Under the pieces are notes generated by a model. The model had not been told where the DNA came from. It did no database searches and was given only the letters and a program-made list of their open reading frames with translations. Of a DNA stretch of 64,000 bases, positions 1 to 8,814 are shown in pieces (position 1 is the stretch's first letter; each line of letters starts with the position of its first letter). The DNA comes from Exilibacterium sp. (GTDB lineage Bacteria > Pseudomonadota > Gammaproteobacteria > Pseudomonadales > Cellvibrionaceae), in contig JANQMH010000045.1 of assembly GCA_028280195.1 (NCBI GenBank), positions 1-64,000 on the forward strand. The letters are read 5' to 3'. The translations under genes were made by a program, and so were the position numbers.

Positions 1-351
1 GGGTGCCGTGTGACTGGCAGGGGCGCCTCGGCTTTGACACCAGTAATGACATTAAGGGAATATTTCTATTTCGAAAATAGATAGCAAATATATCCGGAAT
101 ATATACTGGCTACTCCAGTCGCCAATGATGTACATTAATGGCTACTTAAGTCGCCGTTTCGGCGACATAAGTAGCCGGTGAGGCTGTTGCCGCGCCAAAA
201 TGCCAAACCAATAACAAAACACATAAAAAACATAAAAAGTAGGCCAGTAAATGTACAAATCAGAGGATATACCTGGAAAGATATGCCAAAGTGCAGACAG
301 GATATGTGAAGGGATAAAACCAAGAGAGGAGATAACAGGAAGGGGGTTGAC
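1..351. other. Left-edge non-coding stretch with hairpin
   Basis: No convincing gene is visible here. The segment from about 60 to 130 is AT-rich. A 16-bp element occurs at 108-123 and again, with two differences, at 140-155; an inverted copy follows at 161-176, so 140-176 can form a hairpin with a 5-nt loop (see separate entry). A good ribosome binding site (AGGAAGGGGG) lies directly before the gene starting at 352. The stretch most likely holds the leader and promoter of that gene. Confidence 0.5.
140..176. repeat. 16-bp inverted repeat (hairpin) with upstream direct copy
   Basis: Left arm GGCTACTTAAGTCGCC (140-155), loop GTTTC (156-160), right arm GGCGACATAAGTAGCC (161-176), with one mismatch in the stem. 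A direct copy of the left arm, GGCTACTCCAGTCGCC, lies at 108-123. No T-run follows, so an intrinsic terminator is unlikely. It could be an operator, an RNA leader hairpin or a small dispersed repeat. Confidence 0.6.
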
Positions 352-789
352 ATGGTATCGAAATTCAATGTAACGCCGATATCCGCCGGCAAGGCCAGGA
401 AAAAGGAACAGCGCGGCAAAGTCCGCACTTCTATTACACCCTGTCAGCTCGACCGGGCACTCTACGTCAAGATACAGGCGTATGTGCGCGAGTATTCCTG
501 GCGACGGCTGGCGGAGGATATTGAAAAGATGGTGCGCCGCCAGTTCGCACCGGCCCTTGACCTGGTGGATTCGGAAAAAATCCTTATTGAAGAGGTCGAG
601 CGGCAAATCAAGCTCAATGTGCCGTCGAAAAAATATATTCAGGACTACATCCAGGGACGGCCGATCTGCTACCGCTACACCAATACACTGGCGAACTTTT
701 TCGCCCACGAATACGTATTGAGAAATCACAATCCCTGCGATGATTATGTCGCCAGATTGACGTTGAACCATCAGCCGATCGGGGATTGA
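352..789 (+). CDS. Hypothetical protein, basic N-terminus
   Basis: A 145-residue soluble protein of unknown function. The start is supported by a strong purine-rich ribosome binding site 5 nt or so upstream. The first 30 residues are rich in Lys and Arg; the remainder is mixed charged helix (residues 40-85, with a run around RRLAEDIEKMVRRQ) followed by a Tyr/Asn-rich tail. There is no signal peptide, membrane segment or recognised motif. It stands alone, in the same direction as the phosphatase gene 190 bp downstream. A small DNA- or RNA-binding protein is possible from its charge, but that is only a guess. Confidence 0.6.
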   Translation: MVSKFNVTPISAGKARKKEQRGKVRTSITPCQLDRALYVKIQAYVREYSWRRLAEDIEKMVRRQFAPALDLVDSEKILIEEVERQIKLNVPSKKYIQDYIQGRPICYRYTNTLANFFAHEYVLRNHNPCDDYVARLTLNHQPIGD

Positions 790-938
790 CCTCACGGCAC
801 GACCACCGGGCGCCGGGCTCCAGGGTCGCGCCTACCCTCCCCACAGCATCCCGCAAGCGCCGGGGCAGGGGCCTCAGCGCGGGGTCGACACTGCCCGAGG
901 CCTCTGCAGGTGTGCTCGCAAGGAGCGTATTTGGTGTG

Positions 939-944
939 TATAAT
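939..944 (+). promoter_or_regulatory. Candidate -10 box before the phosphatase gene
   Basis: A perfect TATAAT lies 35 nt before the start codon at 979. The -35 match at 916-921 (TCGCAA) is poor, so this is a tentative sigma-70 promoter call resting on the -10 alone. Confidence 0.35.
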
Positions 945-978
945 CCTCCGCTAGCTTAGCTTAAGTTGTTGATAATAA

Positions 979-1461
979 ATGAAAAAAGTTAATGTCCTTT
1001 TCGTCTGCCTGGGCAATATATGCCGCTCGCCGACAGCCCATGGCGTGTTTCAGCACAAGGTCGCGGAGGCGCGTCTCGGTGACAGCATTCTGGTAGACTC
1101 AGCCGGTACCGGCGCCTGGCATATCGGTAACGCCCCGGATGAGAGGGCGATCGCGGCGGCCAGCGCACGGGGCTACGAGTTGGGTGCACTGCGCGCCCGC
1201 CAGACCAGAGCGGAGGATTTTGACGACTTCGACTATATACTGGCCATGGACCGGCAGAATCTCAGTGACCTGCAGCAGTCCCGGCCCGCCGGCTACGGCG
1301 GGCAGCTGGATTTGTTCCTTAACTTTGGGCGCCATCCGGACTTTGCCGAGGTGCCGGACCCTTATTATGGCGCGGTGCAGGGCTTCGAACTGGTGCTGGA
1401 TCTGGTGGAAGGCGCGGCCGAGGGGCTGCTGGCGGATATCCGCCACAAATACTCCCTGTAG
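979..1461 (+). CDS. Low-molecular-weight protein-tyrosine phosphatase
   Basis: A 160-residue cytoplasmic enzyme that hydrolyses phosphotyrosine in proteins. The catalytic P-loop CLGNICRS is at residues 10-17 (nucleophile Cys10, Arg16 of the CX5R signature), and the general-acid motif PDPYYG is near residue 127, both in the family's usual places. Full length for the family. It is not beside a tyrosine kinase or capsule genes, so it is more like the housekeeping YfkJ type than a Wzb of an exopolysaccharide locus. It is followed 32 bp later by murB in the same direction, and the two may be cotranscribed. Confidence 0.9.
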   Translation: MKKVNVLFVCLGNICRSPTAHGVFQHKVAEARLGDSILVDSAGTGAWHIGNAPDERAIAAASARGYELGALRARQTRAEDFDDFDYILAMDRQNLSDLQQSRPAGYGGQLDLFLNFGRHPDFAEVPDPYYGAVQGFELVLDLVEGAAEGLLADIRHKYSL

Positions 1462-1493
1462 CCGCCGGCCCGCGGCGCAAATGGCGGTTGACC

Positions 1494-2510
1494 ATGCTAC
1501 ATATCCTTCCCCAGTTCGATCTGCAGCCCTATAACACGCTGGCCGTGCCCTGTGTGGCCGCCTATTGCGCCGAGATCAACAGCCTCGAAGACCTGCTCGC
1601 CGCTCTGCACTGGAACAAAACGCGGCAGCTGCCGCTACTGGTGCTGGGCGGTGGCAGCAATATCGTTCTGAACGGCGATTTTCCGGGCCTGGTGCTGCAT
1701 ATCAGGTTGAGGGGCATGGAGGTGGTGGCGGAAACCGACGAGCATATCTGGCTGCAGATCGCGGCGGGAGAGAACTGGCAGCGGGTAGTGCAGTACTGTC
1801 TCGACTTTCACTACTGGGGGCTGGAGAACCTGTCTATGATTCCGGGCACCGCCGGGGCCGCGCCGATACAGAATATCGGCGCCTACGGCGTGGAGCTGGA
1901 CACGGTATTTGCCGAATTGCGGGCGGTTGAAATCAGCTCCGGCGTGACAGTGACTTTTGACCGCGATGCCTGCCGCTTCGGCTATCGCGACAGTATTTTC
2001 AAAAACCGCCTGCGCGACCGCTATATCATTGTCTCAATCACCTTGCGTTTATACCAGCAACCCTGCGTAAACCTGAGTTATCCCGCTTTACGCGCTGCCC
2101 TCGCCGGCTTGTCGGAACCGACACCACAGCAGGTCAGTGATGCGGTGTGCGCCATTCGCAGCGCCAAGCTGCCCGACCCCGGGGCCGTTCCCAATGCCGG
2201 CAGTTTTTTCAAAAATCCACTGGTCGACAGCGCGACTTTCCGCCGCTTACAGGCCGACTATCCGAATATCGTCGGCTTCGAGACCGGTGCCGGCCAGGTT
2301 AAACTGGCAGCCGGCTGGCTGATTGAGGCGGCCGGCTGGCGCGGCGTCGAGGCCGAGGGCGTGGCGGTGCACGGGCGCCAGGCTCTGGTCATTACCAACC
2401 CCGGGCACAGATCCGGCAGTACAGTTTTGCAGCTTGCCGCTAAAATTGGCGCTGCGGTCAAGCAGCAGTTTGATATCGACCTGGAGAGAGAACCGCGCGT
2501 CTACCCGTAG
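1494..2510 (+). CDS. murB: UDP-N-acetylenolpyruvoylglucosamine reductase
   Basis: MurB reduces UDP-GlcNAc-enolpyruvate to UDP-MurNAc with NADPH, a cytoplasmic step in peptidoglycan synthesis. The 338-residue protein has the type I (E. coli-like) layout: FAD-binding motif LVLGGGSNIVL in the N-terminal third, PGTAGAAPIQNIGAYG in the middle, and the catalytic serine region NAGSFFKNP about 100 residues before the end. ATG at 1494 is preferred; a TTG two codons earlier (1488) is also in frame. The neighbouring phosphatase and AlkB-like gene lie in the same direction with short gaps. Confidence 0.95.
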   Translation: MLHILPQFDLQPYNTLAVPCVAAYCAEINSLEDLLAALHWNKTRQLPLLVLGGGSNIVLNGDFPGLVLHIRLRGMEVVAETDEHIWLQIAAGENWQRVVQYCLDFHYWGLENLSMIPGTAGAAPIQNIGAYGVELDTVFAELRAVEISSGVTVTFDRDACRFGYRDSIFKNRLRDRYIIVSITLRLYQQPCVNLSYPALRAALAGLSEPTPQQVSDAVCAIRSAKLPDPGAVPNAGSFFKNPLVDSATFRRLQADYPNIVGFETGAGQVKLAAGWLIEAAGWRGVEAEGVAVHGRQALVITNPGHRSGSTVLQLAAKIGAAVKQQFDIDLEREPRVYP

Positions 2511-2524
2511 CGGTGAATGTTGCC

Positions 2525-3154
2525 ATGCAAGTTTCCCTGTTTGACGATGGCGCCGGCCCGCAGGTGCAGACACCCCCCGATGCGGAGATCCGCCTGTACC
2601 GCAACTGGCTCGCCGGCGGCGAGGCCGATGCGCTGTTTCAGCAACTGCACGGCGAACTGGCCTGGGAGCAGTCGGTCATCCGCATTCACGGTAAATCCGT
2701 GCCGATACCGCGGCTCAACGCCTGGCACGGCGATGCCGACAGTCACTACGGCTACTCCGGCATCGCACTGCAACCACAGCCGTGGACGCCGGGCCTGTTA
2801 CAGATTCGCGAGCGCCTGCAGCAGACTCTGGGGCAGCCCTTCAACAGCGTGCTGGGCAATCTCTATCGCGACGGCCGTGACAGTGTCGCCTGGCACAGCG
2901 ACGACGAGCGGGAGCTGGGGACAAACCCGCTGATCGCATCGGTCAGCCTGGGGGCCGAACGCCGCTTTGTCATGAAACATAAAAGTCGCAAAGATGTGCC
3001 ACGATTGGAATTGTGGCTGCCGCACGGCTCGCTGCTGGTGATGGCCGGCACTACGCAGCATTACTGGTCGCACCAGCTGCCGAAAACTGCCAGGCCGGTG
3101 GCGGCTAGAATCAACTTGACCTTTCGGCGAATTTACCCGCCGCAGGCGAGTTAG
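2525..3154 (+). CDS. AlkB-like 2-oxoglutarate/Fe(II) dioxygenase
   Basis: A 209-residue protein of the AlkB family, which oxidatively removes alkyl lesions from DNA or RNA bases. The iron ligands are visible as WHSD (His124, Asp126) and His183 in HYWSHQ, and the 2-oxoglutarate-binding signature RINLTFR (Arg195, Arg201) follows. The substrate-side stretch with NAWHGD and YGYSG is of the ALKBH2/3-like type found in many Proteobacteria. ATG 2525 is chosen because it leaves a 14-nt gap after murB; a GTG at 2513 is in frame. Confidence 0.9.
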   Translation: MQVSLFDDGAGPQVQTPPDAEIRLYRNWLAGGEADALFQQLHGELAWEQSVIRIHGKSVPIPRLNAWHGDADSHYGYSGIALQPQPWTPGLLQIRERLQQTLGQPFNSVLGNLYRDGRDSVAWHSDDERELGTNPLIASVSLGAERRFVMKHKSRKDVPRLELWLPHGSLLVMAGTTQHYWSHQLPKTARPVAARINLTFRRIYPPQAS

Positions 3155-3293
3155 AGCGGCGGATTCGGCAGGGGAATTTTTGGGCTAGGCAAGGGCAATG
3201 GGTAGTGGTACATTGGCGCCTGATGCCAGCCGATCAAGGGATCTGATAACACGCCAATCGCGGCTGCGCCCTCGAGAGCTTGGGGAGTCTGAT

Positions 3294-3950
3294 GTGATAA
3301 AGATTCTGGTTGTCGACGATCACGACCTGGTGCGCATGGGGATTGTGCGCATGTTATCCGACGTCGGCGACTTTGCTGTGGTAGGTGAGGCCACCTGTGG
3401 CGAGGATGCGGTCAAAATGGCCCGAAGCCTGGCGCCGGACGTGGTACTGATGGACGTGAGAATGCCCGGCATCGGCGGCCTTGAAGCGACCAAAAAGCTG
3501 CTGAGCATTCACCCCGGTATAAAGATTATTGCTGTTACGGCGCTCGACGACGACCTCTACCCGAGCCGTCTGATGCAAGCGGGCGCCGCCGGCTATCTCA
3601 CCAAGGGCGCCGGCCTCGATGAAATGATCGACGCGATCAATACGGTCAGCCGCGGCGATCTGTATATGAGCAACCGCGTCGCCCAGCAGCTGGCGTTAAA
3701 AGACTACACCGGCGGCAAGGGCAGTCGCTCGCCGTTTGAAAAACTCTCCGAGCGCGAGCTGCAGACGGCCACCCTGATTGCCAACGGCCAGAAAGTGCAG
3801 GAAATCGCCAATACATTTTGCGTCAGCCCGAAAACCGTTAACAGCTACCGCTACCGCATTTTTGAAAAGCTCAACATCCACAGCGATGTGGAATTGACGC
3901 TACTGGCGGTCAAACACCACGTCCTGGATGTGGAATCAATGCCGGAGTAG
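3294..3950 (+). CDS. gacA: GacA/UvrY-type response regulator
   Basis: A NarL-family regulator: receiver domain with acidic pocket Asp8/Asp9 and phospho-acceptor Asp54 in LMDVRMPG, then a LuxR-type helix-turn-helix in the last 60 residues (LSERELQTATLIANGQ onward). In relatives it is phosphorylated by GacS/BarA and activates Rsm/Csr small RNAs. The GTG start at 3294 gives 218 residues, the normal family length, and is preceded by GGGGAG; the frame stays open for 32 codons further upstream, but that extension has no family counterpart. The gacA-uvrC-pgsA order that follows is the conserved gammaproteobacterial arrangement. Confidence 0.93.
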   Translation: MIKILVVDDHDLVRMGIVRMLSDVGDFAVVGEATCGEDAVKMARSLAPDVVLMDVRMPGIGGLEATKKLLSIHPGIKIIAVTALDDDLYPSRLMQAGAAGYLTKGAGLDEMIDAINTVSRGDLYMSNRVAQQLALKDYTGGKGSRSPFEKLSERELQTATLIANGQKVQEIANTFCVSPKTVNSYRYRIFEKLNIHSDVELTLLAVKHHVLDVESMPE

Positions 3951-3956
3951 GTTTTT

Positions 3957-4005
3957 TAGTCACTAGTCACTAGTGGCTAGTCGCTAGTATCTGGCCATTA
4001 GTGAT
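3957..4005. repeat. Degenerate 7-bp tandem repeat before uvrC
   Basis: Seven consecutive heptamers fill the gacA-uvrC spacer: TAGTCAC, TAGTCAC, TAGTGGC, TAGTCGC, TAGTATC, TGGCCAT, TAGTGAT. The array ends 5 nt before the uvrC start codon, where a ribosome binding site would normally lie. A similar degenerate heptamer array precedes sohB, and a third, of different unit sequence, follows nfuA. Confidence 0.8.
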
Positions 4006-4010
4006 GTTGT

Positions 4011-5855
4011 ATGAGTACTGCGGTTTTTGAACCTAAGGCCTTTCTGAAAAGTCTCACCCGCCATCCCGGTGTTTATCAAATGTTCGATAATGCCGGGAAG
4101 ATTCTCTATGTCGGCAAGGCCAAGAATCTCAAAAATCGGGTGTCCAGCTATTTCCAGAAATCCGGCCTGCCGATTAAAACGGCAGCGCTGGTCGCCCGGA
4201 TCGGCCATATCGAAGTGACCGCCACGCCCAGTGAAGCCGAGGCGCTGGTGCTGGAGCAGAACCTGATCAAAGCCCAGCGACCGCCGTTCAATATTCTGCT
4301 GCGCGACGACAAGTCCTATCCCTATATTTTTGTCTCCAAGGGAGAGGATTTTCCGCGCATCGGTTTGCACCGCGGCGCCAAGCGCCGCCGCGGCGAGTAT
4401 TACGGCCCGTTTCCCAACGTCGGCGCGGTGCGCGAGAGCCTGGGTTTCCTGCAGAAAGTCTTTCGCGTGCGCCAGTGTGACGACAGCGTGTTTCGCAACC
4501 GCAGCCGGCCCTGCCTGCAGTACCAGATTAAGCGCTGCAACGCACCCTGTGTCGGCTATGTGACTCCACAGGACTACGAGCGCGATGTGCGTCATACGGA
4601 AATGTTTTTGCAGGGCAAAAATCAGGCGCTGCTGGCCGAAATGGCCGACGCCATGGAGCGCGCGGCCGGCGAACTGGCCTTTGAGCAGGCGGCGGTCTAT
4701 CGCGACCGCATCGCCGCGCTGCAAAAAATCCAGTCGCAGCAGATTGTGGAGGAGGGCAGCGGCGATGTCGACGTGATCGCCCTGGCCCGCGAGGCCACTC
4801 TCACCTGTGTGCATGTGCTTTATATCCGCCAGGGTCGCATTCTCGGCAGCAAGAGCTATTTCCCACAGCCGAAGCTGGCGGAAAACGAGGCGCAGGTACT
4901 GGCGGAATTCCTGCCGCAGTTTTATCTGGGCAGCCTTGGCAGAGATCTGCCTAAGGCGGTGCTGGTAAGCCACCCCTTCGACGATGCCGATGTGATTGTG
5001 GAGGCGGTTCGCCGGCAGCGCCAGAAGGTGCTCAGCTTCCACCATCGGCTGCGCGGCCACCGCGCCAAATGGCTGCAGCTGGCCGTCAATGCCGCGCGCC
5101 AGAATCTCACCGCGCACCTGGCCACCAAGCAATCCATGCTGCGCCGCTACGAACTGCTGCAGGATGCCCTGGGCCTGGAGGAGATGCCGCAGCGGCTGGA
5201 GTGCTTCGATATCAGCCATTCCAGCGGCGAGCTGACAGTCGCCTCCTGCGTGGTTTTTGATCAAAATGGCCCGCTGAAATCCGACTACCGCCGCTTCAAT
5301 ATCGACGGTATTACGCCGGGAGACGATTATGCGGCCATGGACCAGGCCTTGACCCGGCGCTACACCCGGGTACAGGAGGGTGAGGGCAGGCTGCCGGATA
5401 TCCTGTTTATCGATGGCGGCAAAGGCCAGCTCGGCAAGGCCGAAGCGGCGCTGGCGGAATTGGGTGTGGGCGATGTCAATCTGATTGGTGTGGCCAAGGG
5501 CACCACCCGCAAGGCGGGTTTCGAAACACTGTTTATCGGTGACTCTCAGGACAGTGGCCGCTATCGGGAGCTGATTCTCAATTCCGATTCTCCCGCCCTG
5601 CATCTCATTCAGCAGATTCGCGATGAGGCTCACCGGTTTGCCGTTACCGGCCACAAGCAGCGGCGCGACAAACAGCGCCGCACCTCCAGCCTGGAGCAGA
5701 TTCCCGGCGTCGGCCCCAAGCGCCGGCGCGAACTGCTGCGTTTCTTCGGTGGCTTGCAGGAGGTGGCGCGGGCCAGCATCGACGATCTGGCAAAAGTACC
5801 TTCAATCAGCAAAAAAATGGCCGAAGATATTTACAGTGCTCTGCACAGCGAGTAA
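4011..5855 (+). CDS. uvrC: Excinuclease ABC subunit C
   Basis: UvrC makes both incisions around bulky DNA lesions in nucleotide excision repair with UvrA and UvrB. The 614-residue protein has the GIY-YIG domain at the N-terminus (PGVYQMFD and [13 protein letters not shown], residues 19-45), a UvrB-interacting UVR region near residue 210, the RNase H-like 3'... 5'-incision half with FDISHSSGE and FIDGGKGQ, and a C-terminal helix-hairpin-helix pair ([13 protein letters not shown]). Full length. The start has no clear Shine-Dalgarno because the heptamer repeat occupies that place; translation may depend on coupling to gacA 60 bp upstream. Confidence 0.96.
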   Translation: MSTAVFEPKAFLKSLTRHPGVYQMFDNAGKILYVGKAKNLKNRVSSYFQKSGLPIKTAALVARIGHIEVTATPSEAEALVLEQNLIKAQRPPFNILLRDDKSYPYIFVSKGEDFPRIGLHRGAKRRRGEYYGPFPNVGAVRESLGFLQKVFRVRQCDDSVFRNRSRPCLQYQIKRCNAPCVGYVTPQDYERDVRHTEMFLQGKNQALLAEMADAMERAAGELAFEQAAVYRDRIAALQKIQSQQIVEEGSGDVDVIALAREATLTCVHVLYIRQGRILGSKSYFPQPKLAENEAQVLAEFLPQFYLGSLGRDLPKAVLVSHPFDDADVIVEAVRRQRQKVLSFHHRLRGHRAKWLQLAVNAARQNLTAHLATKQSMLRRYELLQDALGLEEMPQRLECFDISHSSGELTVASCVVFDQNGPLKSDYRRFNIDGITPGDDYAAMDQALTRRYTRVQEGEGRLPDILFIDGGKGQLGKAEAALAELGVGDVNLIGVAKGTTRKAGFETLFIGDSQDSGRYRELILNSDSPALHLIQQIRDEAHRFAVTGHKQRRDKQRRTSSLEQIPGVGPKRRRELLRFFGGLQEVARASIDDLAKVPSISKKMAEDIYSALHSE

Positions 5856-5933
5856 GTTGCACACACCCGGCATACGGCACCCGGGCCGATCTTGGGCCAA
5901 TATTGAACCAGATGTAGGGTAACTACCCCTGTT

Positions 5934-6494
5934 ATGAACTTACCCAACCAACTGACTTTACTGCGCATGGGGCTGATTCCCCTGCTGGTGGTCATTTTCT
6001 ACCTGCCCTATCAGTGGGCCCATCCGCTGGCTGCAGCCATTTTTACCATTGCCGCCATTACCGACTGGCTGGACGGCTATCTGGCCCGCAAATACGATCA
6101 GACCACGCCGTTCGGCGCTTTTCTGGACCCGGTGGCGGACAAGCTGATGGTGGTGGTGGCGCTGGTATTGTTGGTGGAGCTTCACGCATCGCCCTGGTTT
6201 GCCATTCCCGCCGTGGTGATCGTCGGCCGCGAAATTGTTATTTCGGCGCTGCGGGAGTGGATGGCGGAGCTGGGCAAGCGCGCCAGTGTGGCGGTGTCCT
6301 TTATGGGCAAGATAAAAACCACGGTGCAAATGATCGCCATCATCGTGTTGCTGGCGTTTTACCCGAAGGTCGGCTCCTGGCAGACTGTTCTCGGTTATGT
6401 GTTGTTGTATGCCGCGGCGCTGCTTACTTTGTGGTCAATGGTGATCTATATACGGGCGGCCTGGCCTGACCTGGTGGAGAGGGATGGCAAATAG
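5934..6494 (+). CDS. pgsA: CDP-diacylglycerol-glycerol-3-phosphate phosphatidyltransferase
   Basis: PgsA commits CDP-diacylglycerol to phosphatidylglycerol synthesis at the inner membrane. The 186-residue integral membrane protein has the CDP-alcohol phosphotransferase signature, split as DWLDGYLARK then GAFLDPVADK (residues 43-70), with the three catalytic aspartates present. Four or more hydrophobic segments are visible. It follows uvrC by 78 bp in the same direction, completing the conserved block; a tRNA-Cys gene lies just beyond, on the other strand, as a variant of the pgsA-tRNA linkage known from E. coli. Confidence 0.95.
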   Translation: MNLPNQLTLLRMGLIPLLVVIFYLPYQWAHPLAAAIFTIAAITDWLDGYLARKYDQTTPFGAFLDPVADKLMVVVALVLLVELHASPWFAIPAVVIVGREIVISALREWMAELGKRASVAVSFMGKIKTTVQMIAIIVLLAFYPKVGSWQTVLGYVLLYAAALLTLWSMVIYIRAAWPDLVERDGK

Positions 6495-6569
6495 AGGCGC
6501 CGGCCCGCGCCTGCCGCCCGCGCTTTCAGGGAGTCACGGGACTGGCGCAAGCCTTTGACCTGCATGGAG

Positions 6570-6648
<79 letters not shown>

Positions 6649-6983
6649 TTTTGAGGCCCGAGATTGTAATAGAGTTAAGCTAAAAATCCTAGAGATTTCT
6701 GACACTTAGCAGCACTTCGGGCAAATCACATTAACTGCCGCAGCAGCCGATGGCGAGCCGCTATTCTAGGTGCTGGCCAAGAGGAGTCAAGCATTATCAA
6801 GCATTGGCCGGTCGAGGAATCCAAACCGCCGTGTCAGCCCGGCTCTGCGCATACGACCGGGGTTTGATATGGGTCATTCTCACCGTATACTCCCCTGGTA
6901 AGATGAGCCCATGCCCTGTTGAGCACAATGCACAGGGCCGTTTACCAATAAACTGCGACTAACGCCTGACTAGAGAGGTTGGC
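6649..6983. other. Non-coding spacer between tRNA-Cys and the stress gene
   Basis: No gene is supported here. A short open frame from 6750 has neither family resemblance nor a ribosome binding site. The left part would hold the tRNA-Cys promoter on the minus strand; the right part holds a good forward promoter at 6864-6891 (own entry). Confidence 0.6.
6864..6891 (+). promoter_or_regulatory. Sigma-70-like promoter of the universal stress gene
   Basis: TTGATA at 6864-6869, a 16-bp spacer, and TATACT at 6886-6891. Each hexamer differs from consensus at one position. The start codon it would serve is at 6984, giving a leader of about 85 nt. Confidence 0.6.
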
Positions 6984-7796
6984 ATGAATACGGAAACCCC
7001 GGAACGAGTATTGGTTGTTATTGATCCCACGAAAGACAACCATCCGGCGCTGGATCGTGCCATTATCACCTCGCACATTCGCAGCCTGCATCCCTATATT
7101 CACGTATTTATGGGAGTGGACGGCGACAGCATCGACACCAGCGCCACCAACCCGGCTCTGTATCGCGATGCCGATTGGTTTTTAAACCTTTTGAAACCCC
7201 TGCGTGATGAAGGTTTGAAGTACAGCAGTCAGGCTTCCTGGTCCACCCAGTGGCAGCAGTCTATCCTCGAGGCGGCCGCGCAGATCGAGGCGGACTTGAT
7301 CGTTATCGCCGATTATTCCATCAAGGCCAGCGCCGGTTTTCTTTCCGACTCCAACTGGGCCTTACTGCGCAAATCCCAGTGCCCGGTGTTGATTGTACGT
7401 CCCGAGGCGCAGCCCCAGCGCGAGACCGTGCTGGCGGCGATTAACGTCCAGGCCAAAGACGAGCGCTACCTGGCACTCAACGAAAAGGTGCTGGCGCGAG
7501 GCAAGTGGATGGCGGATCGCTACGGTGCTGCTTTCCACGTGGTCAACGCCTACTCGGATTCCCTGAACTATCCGGACCGCGGCCAATTGGTGCGCGATAC
7601 TGGTCTCGACGCGGAATGTATCCACGTCAAGCAGGGCTCGCCGGAAGATGTCATTTCAGAAGTTGCCAATGCTTTGAACGCCGATGTGGTGGTGATCGGT
7701 ACGCTGGCGCGGGAAGGGGTGCTCAGGGCCATGCGGGGGAATACCTCTGAGAAGGTGATTGGCAAGCTGACCCAGGATGTGATGACCTTGAACTGA
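6984..7796 (+). CDS. Tandem-domain universal stress protein
   Basis: A 270-residue cytoplasmic protein made of two Usp domains in tandem, as in UspE, though about 45 residues shorter than E. coli UspE. The first domain (residues 1-135) starts with VLVVIDPTKDN and contains LIVIADYSI. The second ends with the nucleotide-binding pattern VVIGTLAREGVLRAMRGNTS, the usual G-x2-G-x9-G-(S/T). Such proteins bind ATP or lipids and help survival under starvation and redox stress; the exact role is not predictable. It has a clear promoter, a GAGAGG ribosome binding site and stands as a single gene. Confidence 0.9.
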   Translation: MNTETPERVLVVIDPTKDNHPALDRAIITSHIRSLHPYIHVFMGVDGDSIDTSATNPALYRDADWFLNLLKPLRDEGLKYSSQASWSTQWQQSILEAAAQIEADLIVIADYSIKASAGFLSDSNWALLRKSQCPVLIVRPEAQPQRETVLAAINVQAKDERYLALNEKVLARGKWMADRYGAAFHVVNAYSDSLNYPDRGQLVRDTGLDAECIHVKQGSPEDVISEVANALNADVVVIGTLAREGVLRAMRGNTSEKVIGKLTQDVMTLN

Positions 7797-8126
7797 TGCC
7801 AATGCCGCGCGGCTTTTGGTGTGCGGCTATCGCTGACTCCTCCTTTCCTTCAGTACAGTGCGCTGTGCTTTTTGGTCGAGCCTTACGTCTTTTGGTTGCG
7901 CTGGATATAGCAGAAGTGTTGGAGCTGTGTTTGCCGGAGTCTAACGCTTAACCAGTAGTATTAAGTTGTTGATATTGCTGGAAATCAGCTGTAGCATGTG
8001 CAGCCTATCAAAAAGGCAAAATGGCTTGTAAGCCATTGATTCTAAAGAAAATATTCTGGCTGTACGCGACTTGTGCACGCCTGTTGGCTGTCCCAAGCCG
8101 GCCCACGCCTTCACTTCTTGCCCTTA
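7797..8126. other. Spacer before tRNA-Leu, no gene seen
   Basis: Nothing coding is supported. A perfect 8-bp inverted repeat, AATGGCTT-GT-AAGCCATT, lies at 8020-8037, about 90 bp before the tRNA. A small GC palindrome followed by TTTT at about 7804-7818 could end the stress-gene transcript, but the stem is short. Confidence 0.4.
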
Positions 8127-8213
8127 GCCCGGGTGGTGGAATTGGTAGACACAGGAGACTTAAAATCTCCCGGCCTCACGGCCGTGCCGGTTCAAGTCCG
8201 GCCTCGGGCACCA
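8127..8213 (+). tRNA. tRNA-Leu (UAA)
   Basis: An 87-nt class II tRNA with a long variable arm. The acceptor GCCCGGG pairs with CTCGGGC (one G-U), the anticodon loop is CTTAAAA with UAA, the T-loop is GTTCAAGTCC, and the CCA end is encoded. The accessory segment of the next 11 kb begins just after it, but no repeat of the tRNA 3' end was found that would mark an integration site. Confidence 0.97.
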
Positions 8214-8814
8214 TCAAAAAATCAATAAAAATCAACAGGCTATAGATATTTGTCTCGATGGCCATTACAGGCAGCTAGAACATAATACGCGTCAGGTCGG
8301 CACCGGGTAGGCACGGAGCCTGTCGCAGAACTCAAAGGTTAGCTAACGGATTCCTTGTTCTTGCGTCCTCCAAGTGTGCAGAAGCCGGGTGAGCATAGAC
8401 CATTGTCATTTGGATAGTGTTGTGGCCGGGTATTTTGTTGAGTACCAGGTTCGATTCTGACATGGCGGTGGCTGAGCCTGATAGGGACTTCATGTTTGAT
8501 TTGGCCGACGATAAGTATGGCCTACAGGCAACCTGTCAGTATTTCTGCGCTTCTGTTAAGCCAATACTGCAATCTGAAGAACATTGGGAGTCGTCTCGAA
8601 AGTCACGGCATGGCTACGCGATATTAATGGATTGGATTCTTGGGCGTGCATGGCTTCAACCCAACTTCACATTCACAGATTGAATAGTTTGGAAAGCTCC
8701 TGAAAAAGTATTTCAGGGGTTTATAGTGGGGTACCGGCAGGTTACCGAGACCAGCTTAGCTGGAGAGACCTACAAGTTGGCGATCAACTCAACGATTTCC
8801 GGGTGACTGTGCTC
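8214..8814. other. Gene-poor stretch after tRNA-Leu
   Basis: 600 bp with no recognised gene. A frame of 88 codons (8417-8683, or from an ATG at 8462) encodes a sequence with a possible soluble stretch around ADDKYGLQATCQYFCASV, but it lacks a clear ribosome binding site and has no family match I can name. It may be a decayed gene of the accessory segment. Nothing else stands out. Confidence 0.4.
8417..8683 (+). CDS. Doubtful small ORF, possible gene remnant
   Basis: Eighty-eight codons, with no membrane segment, signal peptide or recognised motif. The first 15 or so codons look non-genic and an internal ATG could be the start. Base composition is more AT-rich than in the core genes nearby. 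It might be a fragment of a larger gene lost from the spacer. I would not assign any function. Confidence 0.2.
   Translation: MLWPGILLSTRFDSDMAVAEPDRDFMFDLADDKYGLQATCQYFCASVKPILQSEEHWESSRKSRHGYAILMDWILGRAWLQPNFTFTD

Noticed and set aside
6750-6962. 70-codon open frame before the universal stress gene
   Set aside because: No ribosome binding site and no family resemblance; it contains the promoter of the stress gene.
8127-8213. tRNA-Leu as the attachment site of an integrated island
   Set aside because: No second copy of the tRNA 3' end was seen within the window and no integrase gene is present; the accessory nature of the next 11 kb rests on other signs.
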